A stretch of 18,759 bases of DNA from contig JAUYAJ010000542.1 of the NCBI GenBank assembly GCA_030693565.1, positions 1 through 18,759 on the forward strand. Reading direction: 5' to 3'. The notes beneath the pieces are model-generated. The model ran no database searches. It saw only the letters and a list, made by a program, of their open reading frames with translations, and was not told where the DNA came from. Source of the stretch: Rubrivivax sp. (GTDB taxonomy: Bacteria; Pseudomonadota; Gammaproteobacteria; Burkholderiales; Burkholderiaceae_C). Shown here in pieces: positions 6,654-14,075 of the stretch; the first letter of the stretch is position 1, and every line of letters begins with the position of its first letter. The position numbers and the translations under genes are program-made.

Positions 6654-7979
6654 TCAGCGCCCTTCGCGGTCGCGGGTGCGCGCGCCGTCGCGCGAGCGGA
6701 TGTCGTTGATGGGCGCCGAGGTGCCGCCCATGTCGGCCGGCGCGGGCACCAGTGGGGTCCCGGCAGCCGCAGGGACGCCGGCCTGTTGCATCAGCCGGTC
6801 CAGCGGCAGGTAGAGCAGGTTCGAGCCACTGCGGCTGTCGACCATCACCTTGGTGACGTTCGAATAGACCTGCTGCATGGTTTCGAGGTACAGGCGGTCG
6901 CGTGTGACCACGGGCGCCTTCTGGTATTCGGTCAACACCGAACGGAAGCGCTGCGCATCACCTTCGGCTTGCGCGATCACGCGTGAACGGTAGCCTTCGG
7001 CTTCTTCGCCCAGGCGTGAGGCCGTGCCTCGCGCTTTCGGGATGACGTCGCTGGCATAGGCCTGGCCTTCGTTCTTGAAACGGTCCAGGTCAGCGCCGGC
7101 CTTGACGGCGTCGTTGAACGCCGCCTGCACCTGTTCGGGCACTTGAACGTTCTGCACGTTGACGTTGGCAACGATGATGCCGGCGCTCAGACGGTCGAGC
7201 TGGGCCTGGATCGAGGTCACCAGGTCAGCCGCCAAGGCATCGCGCTTTTCGTACAGCACCGAGTCGATCTTGCTGCGGCCGACGATCTCGCGCACCGCCG
7301 ATTCGCTGGCCTGGACAACGGCGTCGTCCGGTGCCCGGTTCTCAAACAGGTAGGCGCGCGCATCCTTCAGCCGGTATTGCACGGTGAAGCGGATGTCGAC
7401 GATGTTTTCGTCCTCGGTCAGCATCGAGGATTCCTTCAACCCGGTGACCTGGGCCACCGTGTTGCGGCCGACCTCGACCGAGCGCAGCTGCGTCACCGCC
7501 ACCGTCTCATGGGCCTGGAACGGGTAGGGGAAGCGCCACTGGAAACCGGCGTCCGCCGTGTGGCTGTACTTGCCGAACTGGGTGACGACCGCCTGCTGGC
7601 CTTCCTGGACGATGAAGAAGCCGCTGCCCAGCCAGACCAGGGCGATGACGCCAGCGATCAGGCCGGTGCCGATGCCGGCGCTCTTCATGTCGGGCTGGAA
7701 CGACGGCCCGCCACCCGGCGGACGGTCGCCGCCATTGCGCTGCGGACCCGGTCCGCCCTTGGCATTGAACAAGCCGGTGAGCTTGCGGTTGAAGTCACGC
7801 CAGAGCTCGTCGAGGTCTGGTGGACCCTCGTTGCGGCCGCCGCTGTAGATCAGCGTGCCTTGACCGTCGCGCAGGGGTGCGCGGCGGGTCAGCGCTGCAC
7901 GCAGCAAGTCGCCCAGCGCGGCGGCAACGCCGCCCAGCCGGGCCATGAAGGAAGAGGATTCAGGATCGCGCATGCTCAT
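6654..7979 (-). CDS. hflK: HflK, SPFH-domain partner of HflC and regulator of FtsH protease
   Basis: A 441-residue inner-membrane protein. The conserved HflK N-terminal signature GPPDLDELWRDFNRKLTGLF (52-71) is followed by a Gly/Pro-rich stretch (75-92), a transmembrane helix (about 103-123), and the periplasmic SPFH domain from EGQQAVVTQFG (126-136). A long helix with RVIAQAEGDAQRF follows, then a Pro/Ala-rich C-terminus. It forms a hetero-oligomer with HflC on FtsH. ATG at 7979 overlaps the hflX stop as ATGA; a second ATG two codons later (7973) is also possible. About 45 residues precede the usual N-terminal signature, more than in E. coli after allowing for its Gly-rich stretch. This extra part has a hydrophobic/basic segment (MARLGGVAAALGDLLRAAL). 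Confidence 0.97.
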   Translation of the reverse strand: MSMRDPESSSFMARLGGVAAALGDLLRAALTRRAPLRDGQGTLIYSGGRNEGPPDLDELWRDFNRKLTGLFNAKGGPGPQRNGGDRPPGGGPSFQPDMKSAGIGTGLIAGVIALVWLGSGFFIVQEGQQAVVTQFGKYSHTADAGFQWRFPYPFQAHETVAVTQLRSVEVGRNTVAQVTGLKESSMLTEDENIVDIRFTVQYRLKDARAYLFENRAPDDAVVQASESAVREIVGRSKIDSVLYEKRDALAADLVTSIQAQLDRLSAGIIVANVNVQNVQVPEQVQAAFNDAVKAGADLDRFKNEGQAYASDVIPKARGTASRLGEEAEGYRSRVIAQAEGDAQRFRSVLTEYQKAPVVTRDRLYLETMQQVYSNVTKVMVDSRSGSNLLYLPLDRLMQQAGVPAAAGTPLVPAPADMGGTSAPINDIRSRDGARTRDREGR

Positions 7980-9214
7980 GCCATCGGGAAACGGGAGGAC
8001 ACCGAATCGGACTCAGTGGACAAGGGAGAGGACTCGCGGTCGAGACCAACAGCGGATTGTGCCGCGTTGGCGGCGCCGCTGGCAATTTCGGCGATGACTT
8101 GCCGCAGCGTGTCGAGCCCGGTGCCGTCGCGGGCACTGACAAAGACACGCGGCCGCAGCACGCCGGGGTGAACTTCGATGCTGTCGCGAGGCTCGCGCGG
8201 CTGGCGCGATTCCTCGAGCAGGTCGCACTTGTTGAAGACCAGGATCTGCGGCACGTCGCCGGCGCCGATCTCGTGCAGCACGCGCTCGACCTCGGCCTGC
8301 TGCTCAAGCAGCTGCGGACTCGACGCGTCGACCACGTGCAGCAGCAAGTCGGCCTCGGCGGCTTCGTGCAAGGTGGCTTCAAAGGCCTCGACCAGCTTGT
8401 GCGGCAGGTCGCGGATGAAGCCGACGGTGTCCGACAAAGACACCGAGCACGCCGCCTGCTCGAGCCAGAGCGCGCGTGTCGTCGTGTCCAATGTCGCGAA
8501 CAACTGGTCGGCGGCATAGGCGCGCGCCTTGACCAGCACGTTGAACAGCGTCGACTTGCCCGCGTTGGTGTAACCCACCAGCGAGACGCGGAAGGTGCCG
8601 CGCCGCTCGCGCGCCTTGCGCTGGGTGCTGCGTTGGCGCTTGACTTTCTCAAGCCGGATCTTCACCGACTTGATGCGGTCGCCGATCATGCGCTTGTCGA
8701 GTTCGATCTGCGCCTCGCCCGGACCGCCGCGGGTGCCGATGCCCCCGCGCTGACGCTCCAGGTGCGACCAGCGTCCCACCAGGCGCGTGGCCATGTACTG
8801 CAGGCGCGCCAGTTCGACCTGCAGCTTGCCTTCGTGGCTTTGCGCGCGGGCGGCGAAGATGTCCAGGATCAGCGAGGTGCGATCGGCCACCGCCACACCC
8901 AGGTGGCGCTCCAGATTGCGCTGCTGCGCCGGGCTCAGCGCCTGGTCGAAGATGACGCCATGAGCGCCCGTTTCGGCCACCAGTGCCTTGATCTCGTCGG
9001 CCTTGCCAGAGCCGATGAACAGCGCCGCATCGGGCGCCTTGCGGCGCGCGATCACGCGCCCGACCGTCAGGTCACCCGCCGAGGCGGCGAGCAAAGAGAG
9101 TTCCTCGAGCGTGGCGTCGAAGCGCTTGTCGGAGCCGATGTCGACACCCACCAGCACCGCACGCGTCAGCCCAGTCTCGGCGATCGATGCGTCTGTGGCT
9201 GCGTGGGCACTCAA
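7976..9214 (-). CDS. hflX: HflX, ribosome-associated GTPase
   Basis: GTPase that binds the 50S subunit and splits or rescues stalled ribosomes, notably under heat stress. 412 residues from the chosen start. The N-terminal HflX domain (about 18-200) includes LFIGSGKADEI (65-75), FDQALSPAQQRNLE (89-102), RTSLILDIFAARAQSHEGK (112-130) and the Gly-rich loop GGIGTRGGPGEAQIE (157-171). The G domain has G1 GYTNAGKST (214-222), G3 DTVGF (262-266), G4 NKCD (328-331) and SA in G5. The start is uncertain: 9214 is TTG with no clear Shine-Dalgarno, no in-frame ATG is nearby, and a GTG at the AVLVGVD stretch (codon 20 or 22) is an alternative. It is 43 bases after hfq and overlaps hflK by 4 bases. Confidence 0.96.
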   Translation of the reverse strand: MSAHAATDASIAETGLTRAVLVGVDIGSDKRFDATLEELSLLAASAGDLTVGRVIARRKAPDAALFIGSGKADEIKALVAETGAHGVIFDQALSPAQQRNLERHLGVAVADRTSLILDIFAARAQSHEGKLQVELARLQYMATRLVGRWSHLERQRGGIGTRGGPGEAQIELDKRMIGDRIKSVKIRLEKVKRQRSTQRKARERRGTFRVSLVGYTNAGKSTLFNVLVKARAYAADQLFATLDTTTRALWLEQAACSVSLSDTVGFIRDLPHKLVEAFEATLHEAAEADLLLHVVDASSPQLLEQQAEVERVLHEIGAGDVPQILVFNKCDLLEESRQPREPRDSIEVHPGVLRPRVFVSARDGTGLDTLRQVIAEIASGAANAAQSAVGLDRESSPLSTESDSVSSRFPMA

Positions 9215-9257
9215 GATGTGTGGCGCGACGGCGGTCGGGTCAGCCCGAGCACGGTGC

Positions 9258-9500
9258 TCAGGCGACCTCGCCGGGCTCGCCGGCGTGGAAGTTGACAGCG
9301 CGGCTGGGCACCACGGTCGAGATGGCGTGCTTGTAGACCATTTGCGTCACGGTGTTGCGAAGCAGCACCACGTATTGGTCGAAAGACTCGATGTGGCCTT
9401 GCAGCTTGATGCCGTTGACAAGGTAGATCGACACCGGCACATGCTCCTTGCGAAGCAGATTCAGGAAAGGATCCTGCAAAAGTTGGCCTTTATTGCTCAC
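9258..9500 (-). CDS. hfq: RNA chaperone Hfq
   Basis: Sm-like hexameric RNA chaperone that promotes small-RNA/mRNA pairing. 80 residues from a GTG start. Sm1 covers QDPFLNLLRKEHVPVSIYLVNG (residues 9-30), and Sm2 carries YKHAIS (56-61), including the Lys57-His58 pair of the proximal uridine pocket. Gln9, Phe40 and Tyr43 sit at the proximal-face positions (E. coli Gln8, Phe39, Phe42). The C-terminal tail after PSRAV is only about 11 residues with one acidic patch (GEPGEVA), versus about 35 in E. coli. The start is GTG at 9500 since GGAGA lies 7 bases upstream and homologues begin SNKGQ; the ATG at 9545 would add 15 unrelated residues. Confidence 0.98.
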   Translation of the reverse strand: MSNKGQLLQDPFLNLLRKEHVPVSIYLVNGIKLQGHIESFDQYVVLLRNTVTQMVYKHAISTVVPSRAVNFHAGEPGEVA

Positions 9501-9507
9501 GATATTA

Positions 9508-9512
9508 TCTCC
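9508..9512 (-). promoter_or_regulatory. Ribosome binding site deciding the GTG start of hfq
   Basis: Minus-strand GGAGA at 9512-9508 is followed by 7 bases and GTG at 9500-9498. There is no comparable site before the upstream ATG at 9545. Confidence 0.8.
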
Positions 9513-9537
9513 GTGTCGATGACAGAGGACGGGGCAC

Positions 9538-9567
9538 GTTATCACACAGGAACTGCGCCGCCGTCAC
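9538..9567 (-). promoter_or_regulatory. Candidate promoter in the der-hfq gap
   Basis: On the minus strand GTGACG (9567-9562, 5 of 6 to TTGACA allowing G at position 1 and G at 6, effectively 4) is followed by 18 bases and GATAAC (9543-9538, 4 of 6 to TATAAT). TGT directly precedes it, giving an extended -10. A start near 9531 would leave a leader of about 30 bases before the hfq GTG. The 82-base gap is the widest between genes from ndk to purA, which favours an independent hfq promoter. Confidence 0.3.
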
Positions 9568-9582
9568 GCCGGGGGTGGGGGT

Positions 9583-10920
9583 TTAGTGGCCCTTGTCGTC
9601 GAAAGGGTTCCGTGCCGATTTCATCTCGATGCGCATGGGCGTGCCGACCAGCTTGAAGTGCGCGCGAAAGCGTGCCTCCAGGTAGCGTTTGTAGGTGTCG
9701 GTGATGTGTTCGAGTGAATTGCCGTGGATCACGACCAGCGGTGGATTCATTCCGCCCTGGTGCGCATAACGCAGTTTGGGCGTGAAACGGCCATTGCGCC
9801 GCGGCGCCTGGTGCGTCACGGCATCGATCAGCAGCCGCGTCAGCACCGGTGTCGACATTTTCACCGTCGCCGACGCATGGGCCTGCAACAGGGCCTTCCA
9901 CACCGCGCCCAGACCCTGGCGACGAATGGCCGAGATGTGCAGCAGCGGCGCGAACTTCAGAAACGGCAACCGGCTCTCGATCGAACGCTGCAATTGCTCG
10001 CGCTGGTAGTTGTCGGTGGCGTCCCACTTGTTCACCGCCAGCACCACCGCGCGGCCGGACTCCAGGATGTAGCCCGCAATGTGGGCATCCTGCTCGCTGA
10101 CGCCCAGCGTGGCGTCGATCACCAGCAGCACGACATGGGCATCGGCAATCGCCTGCAGCGTCTTGACGACGGAGAACTTCTCGATTGCCTCGAAGACCTT
10201 GCCTTTGCGGCGCAGGCCGGCGGTGTCGATGAGCTCGAAGCGGCGGCCGTCGCGCTCGAAGGGCACATGGATGGCGTCGCGCGTCGTGCCCGGCTGGTCG
10301 TAGGCGATCAGCCGCTCCTCGCCCAGCCAGGCGTTGATCAGCGTCGACTTGCCGACGTTGGGGCGCCCGGCCACCGCCAGCCGGATCGGCGCGTTGGTGT
10401 CGTCAGCCGCTGCCTCGTCCTCTTCTTCGGGGTAGTCGACCAGCGCCGCCTCGAGCAAGCTGCGGATGCCCTGCCCGTGGGCGGACGACACCGGATGCGG
10501 CTCGCCAATGCCGAGCTCGTGGAATTCACCGAGCAGCGGCGACTCGCTCATGCCTTCGGCCTTGTTGGCCGCCAGCAGCACTTTCTTCTGCGAGACGCGC
10601 AGGTAGCGCGCGATGTCGTTGTCCTGGGCCGACAGGCCACCGCGGACGTCGACGACGAAGATCACCACGTCGGCTTCGGCGACGGCCTGGCGCGTCTGGC
10701 GCGCCATCTCCTTGACGATGCCGGTGGTGCTGTCGGGCTCGAAGCCGCCGGTGTCGACGACGATGAACTCGCGCGTGCCCAGGCGGGCATCGCCATAGTG
10801 GCGGTCGCGCGTCAGGCCGGAAAAGTCGGCGACGATGGCGTCGCGGCTCTTGGTGATGCGGTTGAAGAGCGTCGACTTGCCAACGTTGGGTCGGCCGACC
10901 AGGGCAATGACCGGCTTCAT
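9583..10920 (-). CDS. der: Der (EngA), ribosome-assembly GTPase with two G domains
   Basis: Essential double-GTPase needed for 50S subunit maturation. 445 residues. G domain 1 has G1 GRPNVGKS (9-16), G3 DTGG (56-59) and G4 NKAE (119-122). An acidic linker (YPEEEDEAAADD, 163-174) leads to G domain 2, with GRPNVGKS (185-192), DTAG (232-235) and NKWD (297-300). The KH-like C-terminal domain follows from about 355 (RRNGRFTPKLRYAHQGG). ATG at 10920 gives the standard MKPVIALVGRPN start; ATG at 10926 (adding Met-Ser) overlaps the bamB stop as TGATG and is also possible. Longer upstream extension would run over bamB and is rejected. First G4 ending in Glu instead of Asp is seen in other betaproteobacteria, as I recall. 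Confidence 0.98.
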   Translation of the reverse strand: MKPVIALVGRPNVGKSTLFNRITKSRDAIVADFSGLTRDRHYGDARLGTREFIVVDTGGFEPDSTTGIVKEMARQTRQAVAEADVVIFVVDVRGGLSAQDNDIARYLRVSQKKVLLAANKAEGMSESPLLGEFHELGIGEPHPVSSAHGQGIRSLLEAALVDYPEEEDEAAADDTNAPIRLAVAGRPNVGKSTLINAWLGEERLIAYDQPGTTRDAIHVPFERDGRRFELIDTAGLRRKGKVFEAIEKFSVVKTLQAIADAHVVLLVIDATLGVSEQDAHIAGYILESGRAVVLAVNKWDATDNYQREQLQRSIESRLPFLKFAPLLHISAIRRQGLGAVWKALLQAHASATVKMSTPVLTRLLIDAVTHQAPRRNGRFTPKLRYAHQGGMNPPLVVIHGNSLEHITDTYKRYLEARFRAHFKLVGTPMRIEMKSARNPFDDKGH

Positions 10921-10925
10921 GGACA

Positions 10926-12038
10926 TCAGTTCAGGCGGAACGCAAACAAGCCGCCATTGCGGGTCGTCACCAGCAGGCTGGCGCCGGCAGCCACTGGCGT
11001 GCCCACCACCGGCGAACCGTCGGTCGGCAGGCGCAGTTGCAGATCGCCCGTGCTGGCCGACAGGAAGTGGACCTGGCCTTCGACGTCGCCGAACAGCACC
11101 GCCGGCCCGGCCGCCAGCGCACCGCTCAAACCGCGATGCAACAGCTTCTCGTTGGTCCACAGGACTTCGCCGTTGCCGGCTTTCCAGGCCGTGACACGGC
11201 CGCTGGCGTCGGCACCGAAGAGCCGCTCGGCGTCGCCGCCGATCGCTTGCAGGCCGTTGACGTTGCGCGACCACAGCAAGCTGCCGCGGGCGGCGTCGGC
11301 GCAACCGATGGCCGACTGGAAGGCGCGCGCGCAGACCTGGTCGCCGACCCGCAGCGCCGGGCCGATCAGGTCGGCCAGACGTTCGACCTCGTTGGTGCCG
11401 CGCGGCGTCGCCAGCGCCACTTCCCACAGCACGGTGCCGCGCAGCGGGTCGAGCGCGGCCAGCCGCGAACCCTGGCCCACCAGCAAGCTGTTGCGGAAGG
11501 CCCCGAGCACACCGGCCTGGGCCAGCGTCAGTGCATCGCCCGGGCGCTGCTGGGTCCACAGGCGGCGGCCGTCGAGGACGTCGAAGGCATGGACCGCGCG
11601 GTCGACGCTGACGACGAAGACGCGTTCGCCCGCCACCAAAGGCGCACTGACGACGCGCGCCGGCACCCGGCGGCGCCAGACCTCACGGCCACCGTCGAAC
11701 ACCACGACCTCATTGGCGCGGGTGACGACGCTGGCGAAGCGGCCGTCGCTGCCGACGCCTGCCGACAGCGGCGCGCCCGCGCTGGCGCGCCACAGCTCGC
11801 GGCCGTTGTCGGCCTGCAAGGCCAGCACCGTGCCGTCGTTGCCGGCAACGAAGAACTTGCCGTCACGCGCCGCCACCGTCAGCGGAAAGCCGATGCCATC
11901 GACCTTGGCCTGCCAGGCCAGGCTGCCAGCGATCTTGGGTTGCAGGCTCTCCAGCGGCGTCGGCTTGGGTTTGTCGGCGGCGCAGCCAGCCAGAACGAGT
12001 GCGGCCGCGACGGCGGCCAGGGCGGTCATCAGTCTCAT
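10926..12038 (-). CDS. bamB: Outer-membrane assembly lipoprotein BamB
   Basis: Lipoprotein of the BAM complex that folds beta-barrel proteins into the outer membrane; acts at the periplasmic face. 370 residues. The signal peptide has lipobox LVLAGC with lipidated Cys19. The rest is an eight-bladed PQQ-like propeller with repeated blades such as DGTVLALQADNGRELW (68-83), DRAVHAFDVLDGRRLW, GSRLAALDPLRGTVLWEV and SGRVTAWKAGNGEVLW. It overlaps the upstream yfgM-like gene by ATGA (12035-12038) and is followed by der with a TGATG junction, so all three are probably translated in a coupled way. The yfgM-bamB-der order is the same in E. coli. Confidence 0.97.
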   Translation of the reverse strand: MRLMTALAAVAAALVLAGCAADKPKPTPLESLQPKIAGSLAWQAKVDGIGFPLTVAARDGKFFVAGNDGTVLALQADNGRELWRASAGAPLSAGVGSDGRFASVVTRANEVVVFDGGREVWRRRVPARVVSAPLVAGERVFVVSVDRAVHAFDVLDGRRLWTQQRPGDALTLAQAGVLGAFRNSLLVGQGSRLAALDPLRGTVLWEVALATPRGTNEVERLADLIGPALRVGDQVCARAFQSAIGCADAARGSLLWSRNVNGLQAIGGDAERLFGADASGRVTAWKAGNGEVLWTNEKLLHRGLSGALAAGPAVLFGDVEGQVHFLSASTGDLQLRLPTDGSPVVGTPVAAGASLLVTTRNGGLFAFRLN

Positions 12039-12712
12039 CGCGTCGCTCCAGACGCGGCAGTCGCCGCCGGTTCGGGGGCCGCGCCCAGCGCGGTCAGCTT
12101 GGCGTCGATCAGGCGCCGGTAGTCGACCTTGGCGTCCATCGCCTTCCAGGCCGCCTGGTAGGCGCTGCGCGCTTCGTCGGTCTTGCCTTGCGCCATCAGC
12201 AGGTCACCGCGGCGGTCGGCCACCAAAGCCTCGAAGCCGGCGCCCTTGGCAGCGTCAAGCTGCTTGTGCGCCTCGTCGTACTGCTTGGCGTCGGCCAGCA
12301 GCGCGGCCAGCCGCAGCCGGGCCAGCGCCCGCACTTCGTCCTCGAGGCCGTTCTCGGCCACCCAAGTCAGGCTGGCCTTGGCGGCATCGGTCTGGCCCTT
12401 GTCGAACTGGACTTTGGCCGCTGCCAGACCGCCTTGCTGGGCAAAGGCGGTGCGCGGATAGCGCTGCTGGAGGTCGGCGAAGACGCGGCCGCCGCGCTCG
12501 GCATCGCCGGCTTCGGCGGCGCGTTCGAGTTCGTCGTACATCGCCGAGGCCTTCAGCGATTGGTCACGCTGCCACCAGTTCCAGCCGTTCCAGGCCGCGT
12601 ACGCGCCCAGCACCGCGATCAAGACCCAGGTGATGAGGTTGCCGTGCTGCTTCCAGAACGCTTTCAGCGCGTCGAGTTGCTCCTGCTCTTGCAGGTCGAG
12701 TTGTGTAGCCAT
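12035..12712 (-). CDS. yfgM: YfgM-like TPR membrane protein (ancillary SecYEG/periplasmic chaperone network protein)
   Basis: A 225-residue single-pass inner-membrane protein with a cytoplasmic N-terminus (MATQLDLQEQEQLDALKAFW), one transmembrane helix at about 26-43 and an adjoining Trp-rich segment (WNGWNWW, 41-47). A periplasmic all-alpha TPR-like domain (about 50-205) includes ALARLRLAALLADAKQYDEA and the repeat LLMAQGKTDEARSAYQAAW. The end is Ala/Pro-rich. E. coli YfgM associates with SecYEG and PpiD; the same role is inferred here from fold and the hisS-yfgM-bamB order. The start is ATG at 12712 since homologues begin with this cytoplasmic stretch; a TTG at 12745 directly after the hisS stop would add 11 residues. 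No good Shine-Dalgarno precedes either. Confidence 0.88.
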   Translation of the reverse strand: MATQLDLQEQEQLDALKAFWKQHGNLITWVLIAVLGAYAAWNGWNWWQRDQSLKASAMYDELERAAEAGDAERGGRVFADLQQRYPRTAFAQQGGLAAAKVQFDKGQTDAAKASLTWVAENGLEDEVRALARLRLAALLADAKQYDEAHKQLDAAKGAGFEALVADRRGDLLMAQGKTDEARSAYQAAWKAMDAKVDYRRLIDAKLTALGAAPEPAATAASGATR

Positions 12713-12745
12713 GAGTGAGGGAGGCGCTGCGGCGGAAAACCGCAA

Positions 12746-14032
12746 TTATGCGTTGAGCAGTTCATGCGCCCAGGCCGCGGCGGCGCTCAGCGGGCGTGTG
12801 GTCTGAACGGATGCGGGATCGCGCAAGGGCTTGACTGCCACCAGGCCTTGCGCCAGCTCGTCGGCGCCGAACACCAGCGCATGGCGGGCGCCACTGGCGT
12901 CGGCCTTCTTGAACTGCGCTTTCATGCTGCCCGGGCCGTCTTTGCCGGCGGCATGCAGGAGCACGGCGACGCCTGCGGCGCGCAAGTCCTCGGCCAGCGC
13001 CATCGCCGCCGGCAACGCCGCGGCGCTGGGCACGACAGCGTAGACGTCGGGTGCGACGACAGGCACTTCGATGCCCGACTGCTGCAGCAGGTCGAGCACC
13101 CGTTCGATGCCCATGCCCCAGCCCACAGCCGGCGCCGGCTTGCCGCCGATCAGCTCGATCAGGCCGTCGTAGCGGCCGCCGCCGCAGACCGTGCCTTGGG
13201 CGCCGAGGCGGTCGGTGACCCACTCGATCACCGTCAGGTTGTAGTAGGCCATGCCGCGCACGAGGCGAGGGTTGATGCGGTAAGGCTGGCCGGCTGCGTC
13301 GAGCACGGCGCGCACGGCGTCGAAGTGCGCCAGCGAGGCCTCGCCCAGGTAGTCCATCAGCACCGGCGCGCCCTCGACCAAGGCCTGCATCGCCGGGTTC
13401 TTGGTGTCGAGGATGCGCAGCGGGTTGCTGTGCAGGCGGCGCTGGGCATCGGCATCGAGTTGCTCGCTGTGCTGCTCCAGGTAGGTCACCAGCGCGCTGC
13501 GGTGGGCCTGGCGCTCGGCCGGCTGGCCCAGGCTGTTGATCTCCAGCCGCACGTCGGTCAAGCCCAGGTCGCGCCACAGCGCGCGGCACATCAGCATCAC
13601 CTCGGCGTCGACGTCGGGGCCGGCCAGGCCCAAGGCCTCGACACCGACCTGGTGGAACTGGCGGTAGCGGCCACGCTGCGGGCGCTCGTGGCGGAACATC
13701 GGGCCGATGTAGAACAGCCGCTTGCCGCCGTCGTAGAGCAGTGAATGTTCGATCGCTGCCCGCACCACGCCGGCCGTGCCCTCAGGGCGCAGCGTCAGCG
13801 CGTCACCGTTCAAGCTGTCGGTGAACGAGTACATCTCCTTCTCGACGATGTCGGTCACCTCGCCCAGGCCACGCACGAACAGCGGCGTGGGCTCAACAAT
13901 GGGCACGCGCACGTTGAGGTAGGCGTAGCGGCGCATCAGCTTGCGCACGACGTCCTCGAACCATTCCCAGCGCGCCGATTCCGGCGGCAGGATGTCGTTC
14001 ATGCCTTTGACGGCCTGGATTTTCTCAGCCAT
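12746..14032 (-). CDS. hisS: Histidyl-tRNA synthetase
   Basis: Class II synthetase that charges tRNA-His, cytoplasmic homodimer. 428 residues, close to E. coli (424). Motif 1 region is around PIVEPTPLFVRGLGE (44-58), motif 2 is FRHERPQRGRYRQFHQ (113-128), TLRPEGT (80-86) binds substrate, and motif 3 is GWGMGIERV (304-312). A C-terminal anticodon-binding domain starts about 328. The histidine-binding motif reads LVRGMAYYNLTVIEW (257-271): Arg259 and Tyr263-Tyr264 are kept, but the Asp usual at 262 is Ala and the usual Phe at 269 is Ile. ATG at 14032 has AGGA at 4 bases. It lies 43 bases after ispG and is distinct from HisZ, which lacks motif 2. Confidence 0.98.
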   Translation of the reverse strand: MAEKIQAVKGMNDILPPESARWEWFEDVVRKLMRRYAYLNVRVPIVEPTPLFVRGLGEVTDIVEKEMYSFTDSLNGDALTLRPEGTAGVVRAAIEHSLLYDGGKRLFYIGPMFRHERPQRGRYRQFHQVGVEALGLAGPDVDAEVMLMCRALWRDLGLTDVRLEINSLGQPAERQAHRSALVTYLEQHSEQLDADAQRRLHSNPLRILDTKNPAMQALVEGAPVLMDYLGEASLAHFDAVRAVLDAAGQPYRINPRLVRGMAYYNLTVIEWVTDRLGAQGTVCGGGRYDGLIELIGGKPAPAVGWGMGIERVLDLLQQSGIEVPVVAPDVYAVVPSAAALPAAMALAEDLRAAGVAVLLHAAGKDGPGSMKAQFKKADASGARHALVFGADELAQGLVAVKPLRDPASVQTTRPLSAAAAWAHELLNA

Positions 14033-14075
14033 GGTGTCCTGGGTGGGGTCCGAGCGCGGCAGCGGCCGCGCCCGC

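Noticed and set aside
10921..11559. Der frame extended upstream by about 200 codons
   Set aside because: It would overlap bamB, and Der proteins begin at MKPVIALVGRPN.
9724..12633. Very long plus-strand open frame (969 codons) opposite der, bamB and yfgM
   Set aside because: It is antisense to three well-recognised genes, is rich in Arg, Ala, Gln and His without any domain, and follows from high GC at third positions of the real genes.
14033..14075. GC-rich hairpin (GCGCGG/CCGCGC) between ispG and hisS as a terminator
   Set aside because: No T-tract, short stem in GC-rich DNA, and hisS follows at once with a ribosome site, so it is more likely chance.
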